From: Chloracidobacterium sp.
GTDB taxonomy: Bacteria; Acidobacteriota; Blastocatellia; Pyrinomonadales; Pyrinomonadaceae
Assembly: GCA_025362075.1 (NCBI GenBank)
Contig: JANYIL010000217.1
Coordinates: 1-39,004, forward strand
Length of the DNA stretch: 39,004 bases
Reading direction: 5' to 3'
Part shown: piece after piece, positions 8,040 to 15,819 of the stretch
Numbering within the stretch: the stretch's first letter is position 1
Layout of the letters: the number at the start of each line of letters is the position of its first letter
The notes under the pieces: generated by a model
Seen by the model: only the letters and a program-made list of their open reading frames with translations
Database searches by the model: none
What the model was told of the DNA's origin: nothing
Translations under genes and position numbers: made by a program

Positions 8040-9464
8040 ATGAGAAAGGGATATTTTGGCAAACAGTTAACCGCTGCCGTGATGGCGGCCACGCTTTTGA
8101 TACTGCCGCTCGCGGCCTCGGCCCAGACGCGGATCGTGGCACCTAAAAATAAGTACAAGGTGCAGGACGACATAAAATTAGGCAACGACGCCGCCCGCCA
8201 GGTCGAACAGCAGATGCCGATCATCTCGGACACTGACGCGGCCCGTTATATCGACCGGGTCGGTCAGCGGCTGGTCGCGTCGATCCCGCCGGAGTTTCAA
8301 CATCCGGAATTCAATTACCGGTTTCAGTGGCTCAATGCCAGCGACCTCAACGCATTTGCCCTGCCCGGCGGCCCGATGTTTATCAATCGCGGAATGATCG
8401 AAGCGGCGCATAACGAAGGCGAACTTGCGGGCGTCATGGCCCACGAGCTGAGCCACGTCGCGCTTCGCCACGCGACCGCGCAGGCGACCAAGGCGTCGAG
8501 TACGAGCAGCACTCTTCGCAATCTTGGTTTGATACTCGGCGGCGCGGTTATTGGCGGTCAGGCCGGTGCACAGCTCGGAGCGGGCCTTGCCGGGACATTT
8601 ATGCTGAAATTCAGCCGCGAGTACGAGTCTCAGGCCGACACGCTCGGTGCCCAGATCATGGCCAAGGCCGGGTACGATCCGCATGACCTAGCCAATGTAT
8701 TTAAGACAATCGAGGGGGAATCCAAAGGCAGTGGCCCCGAATGGCTCAGCGATCATCCAAATCCCGGCAACCGTTACGAGAACATCAACAGAGAGGCATC
8801 GTACCTACGCGTCTCTCAGGACCCGCCGATCAAAATAACCCGCGATTTTGAGCGTGTTCAGGCCAGATTCCACGCCTTGCCGAAAGCAAAGACGATGGCC
8901 CAGATCGAAAAAGACGCCCAGGCGGGCAAGGGAACGGAGGGGTCTAACAACACGCCGAACCCGACCGCAAATGGACGGTATTCGAACAGCGTCCGGTTTC
9001 CGTCCAGCCGCGTCAGAGCATACACCGGCCTCAGTTGGCTCCGCGTCAACGTCCCGTCAAATTGGCTCGATTTTCCAAGCCAGGACGATGTCCAGTTTTC
9101 CCCCGAAGGGGCCTACGGCGACCAGGGCATCACTCGCGGAGCGATGATCGGCATCTACAACGGCCGAAATAATAACCTGACTAACGACTCAGAGGCCTAT
9201 GTCAGCAGCATGCTACAGGGCAATCCGTACCTAACGCAACGCGGCGACCTCGTCCAGACATACGTCGCCGGACGGCAGGGCTTGACCACTATTCTCTCGG
9301 GCCGTTCGCCGGTCACAAACCGTACCGAGGTTGTCACGATCTACACGACAACCCTACGGAACGGTGGCCTGCTCTACGTCGCGACCGTCGTCCCACAAGC
9401 CGAGTCGGCAAGCTATTCGGCGGCGTTTCGGGCGATGCTCAATTCGATGCGTTTGAACGACTAG
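8040..9464 (+). CDS. M48 family metalloprotease, secreted/periplasmic
   Basis: Signal peptide, HELSHVALRH zinc motif, EYESQADTLGAQIM. ATG at 8040 has GGAGG just upstream; the ORF-track start at 7962 (TTG) is less likely. Confidence 0.93.
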   Translation: MRKGYFGKQLTAAVMAATLLILPLAASAQTRIVAPKNKYKVQDDIKLGNDAARQVEQQMPIISDTDAARYIDRVGQRLVASIPPEFQHPEFNYRFQWLNASDLNAFALPGGPMFINRGMIEAAHNEGELAGVMAHELSHVALRHATAQATKASSTSSTLRNLGLILGGAVIGGQAGAQLGAGLAGTFMLKFSREYESQADTLGAQIMAKAGYDPHDLANVFKTIEGESKGSGPEWLSDHPNPGNRYENINREASYLRVSQDPPIKITRDFERVQARFHALPKAKTMAQIEKDAQAGKGTEGSNNTPNPTANGRYSNSVRFPSSRVRAYTGLSWLRVNVPSNWLDFPSQDDVQFSPEGAYGDQGITRGAMIGIYNGRNNNLTNDSEAYVSSMLQGNPYLTQRGDLVQTYVAGRQGLTTILSGRSPVTNRTEVVTIYTTTLRNGGLLYVATVVPQAESASYSAAFRAMLNSMRLND

Positions 9465-9470
9465 AATGTA

Positions 9471-9559
9471 CGGCAGACTGCCGAGTCTGCCGGTCAAGTT
9501 TATTATCCGCACATCTTGAAAGTAAATGAACGTTGATGAACAGGCTTGGCAGCCTGTTC
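9471..9559. repeat. Bipartite palindromic element, copy 2 (HP1 CGGCAGACT-GCCG-AGTCTGCCG; HP2 GAACAGGCT-TGGC-AGCCTGTTC)
   Basis: Perfect stems at 9471-9492 and 9538-9559, same 45-nt spacer; spacer end CGTTGAT shared with copy 1. Confidence 0.9.
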
Positions 9560-10797
9560 TACGTTTTCGCCTCTGTTTTTACGGTCGTTAATAACAATAT
9601 TGCCAACAAAGACACGCCGCCGCTGGCCAAAAATGCGGTGGCGGCCCCGAATTGATTCCAAGCCAAACCGAACAACAGCGACGCCGGAAATACCGTAATG
9701 CCGAACGCCAAATTGTACAACCCGTATGCCGTCCCGCGTTTGTCTTCGGGCACCATGTCGGCTACAAATGCTTTTTCGACGCCCTCGGTCAGGCCAAAAT
9801 ACGTGCCGTAGACGATGAAGAGCACCCACGCGTGCCAGGCCTCGGACGCGAAACCAAACCCGACGTAAACTAAAGCATAGATCAGCCAACCCGCGACGAT
9901 CAGCTTTTTTCGTCCGACGCGGTCGGAGAGGTCGCCGCCGATCAGCGAACTGACGACCTTGCTCACATGCAGCGTCATCCACAGCAGCGGCAAAATTACC
10001 GGCGAAATACCCGATTGGCCGGCCCGCAGCAGCAAGAATGCGTCGGTTGAATTCGAGAGCGTAAATATCGCTATGACGAACAGAAATCGTTTGAAATTGC
10101 CGTCAAAACCGCGAAGCGACAGATTTGGCGGCGCGACAGGAGCGGCGTCGGCAGCCGGTTTGTCTCGCTCTTTGACAAAAAAGGCGATGACGATCAGGCC
10201 GAGCACCACGGGAATGGATGCGAACAGGAAAACCTGCTGGTACTCGCGGATCGTCGGGTTCTGCGTATTTGCGGCGAAAATCGAGAGCAGAGCAAACGAT
10301 GCGAGCGGCCCGAAAACGGCCCCGAGATGATCGGACGCGCGGTTAAATCCGAAGGCAAATCCGCGTTCGCTGGGCGGCACGCTGTCCGCGATGAGAGCGT
10401 CGCGCGGTGCTCCGCGAATGCCTTTGCCGACGCGGTCGGTCATTCTAACGACGAGGACCTGCGGCCAGCTTGTGACAAATGCGAGGAAAGGCCGCGTGAC
10501 GGCGGCGAGCGAATAACCCAGGAAAACAGGCAGTTTACGGGTGCCGAAACGGTCGCTGAGATAGCCGGAAAAGAGCTTGAGAATGCTGGCGACCGACTCG
10601 GCAAACCCCTCGATCAGGCCGATCGCGAATGGCGACGCGCCGAGGCTAAGAGCTAGAAACGCGGGTAGAACCGGGTAGATTATTTCACTCGACGTGTCAT
10701 TTAGCAGGCTAACAAGGCTCAGGGCGAGGACATTTTTCGGTAGGTTGCGATACCGGTGCCAAGCCCTTGTTTTTGTCCCGGCCCCGGTGTCTGCCAT
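9559..10797 (-). CDS. MFS transporter
   Basis: 12-TM MFS pattern (GYLSDRFGTRKLPVFLGY; RVGKGIRGAPRDALIAD; GGDLSDRVGRKKLIVAG). Confidence 0.93.
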   Translation of the reverse strand: MADTGAGTKTRAWHRYRNLPKNVLALSLVSLLNDTSSEIIYPVLPAFLALSLGASPFAIGLIEGFAESVASILKLFSGYLSDRFGTRKLPVFLGYSLAAVTRPFLAFVTSWPQVLVVRMTDRVGKGIRGAPRDALIADSVPPSERGFAFGFNRASDHLGAVFGPLASFALLSIFAANTQNPTIREYQQVFLFASIPVVLGLIVIAFFVKERDKPAADAAPVAPPNLSLRGFDGNFKRFLFVIAIFTLSNSTDAFLLLRAGQSGISPVILPLLWMTLHVSKVVSSLIGGDLSDRVGRKKLIVAGWLIYALVYVGFGFASEAWHAWVLFIVYGTYFGLTEGVEKAFVADMVPEDKRGTAYGLYNLAFGITVFPASLLFGLAWNQFGAATAFLASGGVSLLAILLLTTVKTEAKT

Positions 10798-10803
10798 AAA
10801 TCG

Positions 10804-11052
10804 TTATCGGGGCTGCGTCGGGCGCGGCTGCGGACGGGTTTTTGACGCGCTGAACGCCCATAGTGCGACGCTGCCGGCGACGGCGATTGTCAGGATGACC
10901 ACAACAATCGCGACGCGAAACGCCATTTTCAGCGAGCGTTTGAGCATCTTAAAAGCAACAAACGCCACCGCCAGAAATATGAGGAAAAATACGACCGCAG
11001 CGATCACGCCCACGCCGTTCGCGACCGGTGCAACGTCCATTAAAAGTGTCAT
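10804..11052 (-). CDS. small membrane protein, unknown function
   Basis: 82 aa with hydrophobic helices; start overlaps the yacG stop by 4 nt. Confidence 0.65.
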   Translation of the reverse strand: MTLLMDVAPVANGVGVIAAVVFFLIFLAVAFVAFKMLKRSLKMAFRVAIVVVILTIAVAGSVALWAFSASKTRPQPRPTQPR

Positions 11053-11252
11053 ATTTCTTTCTTCTCCAATGCTCTCTCGATCTCGTCGAGCTCGTCGTCG
11101 CTCATTTCCGTGGGTTCGCCGGCTATCCCAAATTTTTCATTCGCCCAGTCGCCAAAATCCAGCAATTTGCACCGTTCCGAGCAAAAGGGCCTAAATCCAT
11201 TATTGTTATATTCCGTTTCCTTACCGCATTGCGGGCATTTTACGATCGGCAT
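11049..11252 (-). CDS. yacG: DNA gyrase inhibitor YacG (zinc-binding)
   Basis: CPQCGKETEYNNNGFRPFCSERCKLLDFGDWANEKFGI matches YacG C-x2-C...C-x3-C with LxDLGxW-like motif. Confidence 0.93.
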   Translation of the reverse strand: MPIVKCPQCGKETEYNNNGFRPFCSERCKLLDFGDWANEKFGIAGEPTEMSDDELDEIERALEKKEI

Positions 11253-11323
11253 ATGGTGCGTCTTCTTAAAAAGCTAGGATACCAAATCCCGCGCAAAAAT
11301 CTATTTAATATGGTGGTAAAGTA

Positions 11324-11410
11324 GAACAGGCTGCCGAGCCTGTTCATCGACGCTCGTTATGTTCAAAATGAACTGGCAACAGGCTGGATCGACAGACTAG
11401 CAGTCTGTCG
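11324..11410. repeat. Bipartite palindromic element, copy 3, inverted orientation
   Basis: GAACAGGCT-GCCG-AGCCTGTTC at 11324-11345 and CGACAGACT-AGC-AGTCTGTCG at 11390-11410, 44-nt spacer. Confidence 0.9.
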
Positions 11411-11479
11411 TACGTTTGGGCGAACAATCTAACGTTAATAGACGTATTTGATTGGAGAGATCGGGAGGAAGATGGATAT

Positions 11480-12457
11480 ATGGCCGATTATAAAGAAACA
11501 TTCGAGCGTTGGACAAAAAAGGCGACTGAAAAGCTTGAGGAGATCGATTCGCAGTACGACCTGAAAGGCAAGATCGAGGGAGCCGCCAATGTCGTCGTCG
11601 ACACCGCACGTACCGGGGCCGAGTATATCAAGACCGAGGCCGAGAAATCTGAACTTGGCAAACAGGCGGTCAAGGTGACCGGGGACGTGATCCACACCGC
11701 GGGTGACGCCGCGAAAACCGCTTGGAATGTAAGCGAACCCGTTCGCGACGTCGCCGTCGAGGCCGGTTCCAAAGCAGGCGGCGTTGTCGTCGATGCAGCC
11801 GGGAAAGCAGGCGATTTTTTTGACGATGCCGCCGATTCGGTCGGCACAAATGCTAAACGCGTAGCGAAGGTGGTCGGTTTTGGCGCCAGCCTGTCAACCA
11901 CGCTTGATTCGGCGATCAATTCGGTCAAGAAAGCGGCCGGTTGGGCACAGGAGGATCCGCTCCGCGCGGCAACCACCGGGGTTTCTATGGCGATCGGCGC
12001 GGGCCTTGGCGTCGTTTTTACGGGCATCAGCTCGCATTGGCTGTTAAACTCCGCGATCCCGACATGGTCGGTCAAAAAGCTTGCCGAAAATTTCGACGGC
12101 TATCTCAAACGCCGCGAAGACCTGATCGAAAAAGGCCAGCTTTCCGAGGCCGACGCCGAACGCATTAAGTTTGAGCGCGACATTGCGACACGCATCGGGG
12201 CCCCGCTGCTCGGAGCATTTTCGTTTGCGTCGGGTGCGGTCATGATGACAAATGTCCTCAATCCCGCAGCCGTCACGGGTTTTCCGCTCGGCAACATCAT
12301 CGGCGGCAACCCGCTACTCGAGGGTGTCTGGTTCTTTGGCAACGGAATGGTCTGCTTTAAGACGAGCTACGACTTTTTCATGATCGCCCTCGATGGTCAG
12401 GAAGATGTTGAAAAGATGGTGAAGGAGATCAAGGGCTTGTTGCCGGCAGCAGCGTAG
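11480..12457 (+). CDS. hypothetical protein with LEA/apolipoprotein-like amphipathic N-terminal half and hydrophobic C-terminal half
   Basis: 325 aa; Ala/Lys/Asp/Val amphipathic segment (KAGGVVVDAAGKAGDFFDDAADSVGTNAKRVAKVV) then Gly-rich TM segments. Confidence 0.75.
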   Translation: MADYKETFERWTKKATEKLEEIDSQYDLKGKIEGAANVVVDTARTGAEYIKTEAEKSELGKQAVKVTGDVIHTAGDAAKTAWNVSEPVRDVAVEAGSKAGGVVVDAAGKAGDFFDDAADSVGTNAKRVAKVVGFGASLSTTLDSAINSVKKAAGWAQEDPLRAATTGVSMAIGAGLGVVFTGISSHWLLNSAIPTWSVKKLAENFDGYLKRREDLIEKGQLSEADAERIKFERDIATRIGAPLLGAFSFASGAVMMTNVLNPAAVTGFPLGNIIGGNPLLEGVWFFGNGMVCFKTSYDFFMIALDGQEDVEKMVKEIKGLLPAAA

Positions 12458-12465
12458 GAAGATTG

Positions 12466-12536
12466 GCCACAAAAGGCACGAAAAACATAAAAGAAATTTA
12501 TTTTCTTACTTTTGCGCTTTTTGTGCCTTTTGTGGC
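12466..12536. repeat. Nonamer-iterated hairpin E (unit ~GCCACAAAA), between convergent genes; possible bidirectional terminator
   Basis: GCCACAAAA|GGCACGAAA|AACATAAAA|G...; perfect outer arms GCCACAAAAGGCAC/GTGCCTTTTGTGGC. Confidence 0.88.
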
Positions 12537-12544
12537 TATTGTTC

Positions 12545-13573
12545 TTAATTAATCTGTATAGGAAACGGTACGAAGCAAAGCACAAAAATCACTAATGTCA
12601 AAAACGCGATCACTTTGCGTTTTCCATCGAGTGGGGTTTGATCGTACGGCATCGGGTGCCGGATGCGCATCATTATACCGAGGATGATCGCGATAAGAAA
12701 ACCGCTTGGACTGCCAAAAAAATACAGACCTAAAACCGACAGCGAAGCCATTATTCCGAACGCGATTCGGCCCGTCCACTTGTGGATGGTCTCGCCAAAA
12801 ATAGCGTAGATCGCATGGCCGCCGTCGAGCTGGCCGGACGGGATGAGATTTAACGCCGTCACCAACAGGCCGACCCACGCTGCGAAATAAAACGAGTTTC
12901 CGATACCGTATTTCAGATCGATCCCCAAAAACATTGCAAATATCCGCATCAACAAAGGATCGGTAAATATCAGCCCACCGTGAATGTCGGCCATCTGCTG
13001 CTGCGTCGCCACCTGCATGGTCGCGAGGCCGATCAACGCCACCGGTATCAAAGCAATAAATCCCGCGATCGGTCCGGCGACGCCGATGTCGAAGACCGCC
13101 CGACGTGACGGCATTGGCGACAGTATCTTGATAAACGCACCAAACGTCCCGGCCGGCCCGACCATGGGCGGCGTCGGGATAAAAAATGGCAGCGTCACGT
13201 CGACCTTGTACAAACGGCATGCGATGTAATGGCCCATCTCGTGAGAGATCAGGATAAAGAGCAGCGAGAGTGAAAAGCTGAGCCCGTATTTGAGAATTTC
13301 GGGTTTGGAAAAGATCGCGGTGACCGCATCCGAGATAACGCCGGCGTATTTCAACGGAGCGGTGGCCAAAAACTGAAAGAATTCAGAGGCCGTTTGCGGA
13401 TCGGCGTCCGGCAGTGTTGTGTTTGGGCCAAAGGGAAAGAGTGTTCCTGCAATGGTCGCCGTACAAAACGTAACGCCGAGCAGTAGCAGGTGCTTTGCAT
13501 AGCCGAGCGCGGTTGGCCGCCTTAGGGGCGGCTCATATGAAAATTCGGGTTCGATCAGATCGGGATCAGTCAT
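12545..13573 (-). CDS. site-2 protease family (M50) membrane metalloprotease
   Basis: HEMGH motif in TM context (ILISHEMGHYIACRLY) and second motif NLIPSGQLDGGHAIYAIFG. Confidence 0.92.
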   Translation of the reverse strand: MTDPDLIEPEFSYEPPLRRPTALGYAKHLLLLGVTFCTATIAGTLFPFGPNTTLPDADPQTASEFFQFLATAPLKYAGVISDAVTAIFSKPEILKYGLSFSLSLLFILISHEMGHYIACRLYKVDVTLPFFIPTPPMVGPAGTFGAFIKILSPMPSRRAVFDIGVAGPIAGFIALIPVALIGLATMQVATQQQMADIHGGLIFTDPLLMRIFAMFLGIDLKYGIGNSFYFAAWVGLLVTALNLIPSGQLDGGHAIYAIFGETIHKWTGRIAFGIMASLSVLGLYFFGSPSGFLIAIILGIMMRIRHPMPYDQTPLDGKRKVIAFLTLVIFVLCFVPFPIQIN

Positions 13574-13697
13574 CGGTTGTCAGACAAAAAAAGACCGCAG
13601 GTCCCGGGCTCGCGCGAATAAAGCGCGCCGTGCGATCTACGATCAATAAACCTCTCTTATATATGTTACTACCGTTAGCCGGCTTTCGCCGAAAACG

Positions 13698-13970
13698 TCA
13701 GAAGGCTTTCGCCGAAAGCTCTTTGCCGGGTTTGAATCTTATGGTCTTGCCGGCGGGGATCGGAACCTCTTTGCCCGTTCGTGGATTGCGGCCAACGCCA
13801 CGCTTTCGCGGTTTGACGACAAAAACACCGAAGCCGCGAAGCTCGATGCGATTACCATGGGCAAGTGCGTCCTTCATCGCCTCAAACAGCGAATCGACGA
13901 CCTGCTCGGCCTTTTGCTTGGGGACACCCGTCCGGTCAGCGACCAGATTGACTATATCTAGTTTGATCAT
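13698..13970 (-). CDS. HU/IHF family DNA-binding protein
   Basis: 90 aa with the HU signature GFGVFVVKPRKRGVGRNPRTGKEVPIPAGKTIRFKPGKEL. Confidence 0.95.
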   Translation of the reverse strand: MIKLDIVNLVADRTGVPKQKAEQVVDSLFEAMKDALAHGNRIELRGFGVFVVKPRKRGVGRNPRTGKEVPIPAGKTIRFKPGKELSAKAF

Positions 13971-14083
13971 TATTGCCTCCTATGGTTCGGAAACTCGTAG
14001 AGAGAACTTAAACTAAAGCGTCTCTGAATCATAATCCTCTAAGTCCGCATCTGTCAAGATTTTGCGGTTCAATTAGCATTCGG

Positions 14084-14282
14084 GTAGTGTCCTAATCCTG
14101 TGGTGCCGAGAAGAATGGGAGAAAACCTCGGCTTTTCTCTCTCGTCTTCCTCAAGCGGCCTCTGCGTTCAAAGCCAGGTTAACGCAGAGGCCGCAGAGAT
14201 TTTCGCAGAGGACGCGGAGGAGACTATTACTCCTTAATTCACATCCATAAATCAGAACGGCACCACAAGATTAGAACACTAC
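14084..14282. mobile_element. MITE-like non-coding element, ~199 bp, 25-bp terminal inverted repeats
   Basis: GTAGTGTCCTAATCCTGTGGTGCCG (14084-14108) vs reverse complement of CGGCACCACAAGATTAGAACACTAC (14258-14282): 23/25 match. No ORF inside. Confidence 0.75.
14155..14220. repeat. Nonamer-like iterated hairpin F (unit ~CGCAGAGGN) inside the MITE-like element
   Basis: GCGGCCTCTGCGTT / AACGCAGAGGCCGC perfect 14-bp arms, followed by further CGCAGAG units. Confidence 0.85.
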
Positions 14283-14318
14283 AGGATGTTGTTATTACAT
14301 GTTATAATCTTAACCACC

Positions 14319-15353
14319 ATGTTATTAAAGAAAATTGGCGGGATCACGTTTGGTATAACGTTGCTTTTCGTCTTTTCGTCCGTTCGGCTAACCGCTCAGG
14401 GCATCCCCAACGGGGCGGCAACAACCGACAGCGGGATGGGCGGAGTGAATTCAATATCGGGCATGGTATTGTCGTCAAACGGTCAGCGTCTCGAGCGGCG
14501 CATCACGGTCCGCATCCAAAGCATGCTCGTCGGCGACCGGGTTACATCGACCGACGAGTACGGTAATTTTAAGCTAAACGGCCTGCCGTCCGGTGACTAT
14601 ACGGTCGTTATCGATAAAGAAAAGGATTTTGAGCCGTTTTCACAGGTGGTAACGATCATCCAGCCGCGCGGCATGCCGCCGCAAAACTATTTCGTCAATC
14701 TTCGCCTTAAGGTCAAGCCGGGTACCGACGCGCCGCCCGGGGTCGTAAATTCGGATCTGGCCAACGTACCAAAAGTGGCGATGGACTATTTTAAGAAGGC
14801 CGGCGACCTGGTCAAGGCAAACGACAACAAGGGGGCCATCGAGCAGCTGGAGCTTGCGATCAAGGAATACCCGGACTTTTACTATGCGCACAGCAAAATG
14901 GGCGATCTCTATCTTCGCCTTAACGATTATGAACGAGCCGACGGCGCATACGTCGCCGCACTCAAGATCAAGCCCGATTTCTACGAGCCAATGCTAAATC
15001 ATGGGATAATACTTTTCACCCAGAAAAAGTACACCGACGCCGAGCCCGTTTTCCGCAATGTGGTAAAGGAACGCTCTCAGTCTGCACCCGGACACTATTT
15101 TCTCGGCCAGTCACTCGCCAATCTCGGAAGATTTGATGACGCGGAGCCGGAACTCAAAACCGCTTTTTCAGTGGGTGGCGACGCCATGGCGGACTCGCTA
15201 AAAGAGGGCCACCGGCTACTCGCGATAATATACAGCACCCGCGGCGACAAGAAACGTCAGGTGGCCGAACTCGAAACCTATCTGGGGTTAGCACCAAACG
15301 CTAAGGATGCCGACCAGCTCAAGGCCCTCGTCCAGCGGCTAAGAGGGCAGTGA
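14319..15353 (+). CDS. carboxypeptidase-regulatory-like domain plus TPR protein, secreted
   Basis: Signal peptide; beta-sandwich segment (ITVRIQSMLVGDRVTSTDEYGNFKLNGLPSGDYTVVIDKE); 3-4 TPRs. Start reset to ATG 14319. Paralogue of 19881-20930. Confidence 0.87.
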   Translation: MLLKKIGGITFGITLLFVFSSVRLTAQGIPNGAATTDSGMGGVNSISGMVLSSNGQRLERRITVRIQSMLVGDRVTSTDEYGNFKLNGLPSGDYTVVIDKEKDFEPFSQVVTIIQPRGMPPQNYFVNLRLKVKPGTDAPPGVVNSDLANVPKVAMDYFKKAGDLVKANDNKGAIEQLELAIKEYPDFYYAHSKMGDLYLRLNDYERADGAYVAALKIKPDFYEPMLNHGIILFTQKKYTDAEPVFRNVVKERSQSAPGHYFLGQSLANLGRFDDAEPELKTAFSVGGDAMADSLKEGHRLLAIIYSTRGDKKRQVAELETYLGLAPNAKDADQLKALVQRLRGQ

Positions 15354-15722
15354 TGGACTGCAAGTAATTTTTGGGTCAATCGACTTCCTTGTAACTGAAT
15401 TTTCCGATTTTTTCCATTTTTTTGACAATTCTTTGCAAATCTTGAGATTCTAAGACGGGTCTTTTAGATAACCGCTTAAGCGAACGATTAAATCGTCGCC
15501 CTTCAAAAAATCCGTAACTTGTTCATTGCCAAATACTATCCGCTGGCATACTCATTCTCCGGATTGTGCCTTTGAATCCCAAGCATACTATTGGCACGAA
15601 ATTTGCGCCTATTCTTAATTAATTTTCTATCCACATAAAAAGTTTTGGTGAGAATCACTCCGGTTTAGGTTTAACTAATCCCGGAATGAGTAATGACACG
15701 GGGAGACAAATATACTTTTGCC

Positions 15723-15741
15723 AGGTATTGACTAAATACCT
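15723..15741. promoter_or_regulatory. Inverted repeat AGGTATT-GACTA-AATACCT upstream of the TonB-dependent receptor gene
   Basis: Perfect 7-bp arms about 80 bp upstream of ATG 15820, overlapping a TTGACT hexamer. Confidence 0.4.
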
Positions 15742-15819
15742 CATTTGGTCATTTATGATCCTGACCATGCACTTATTTTTGAGTGAAACCTTGAATTATT
15801 TTTCTTGAGGAGGAAATGA

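Noticed and set aside
7057-9464. Defence island (metalloprotease, PhoU region)
   Set aside because: Genes are housekeeping phosphate regulation and a common secreted M48 protease; no defence-system partners.
14084-14282. Complete insertion sequence
   Set aside because: No transposase ORF between the inverted repeats; only a non-autonomous MITE-like call is supportable.
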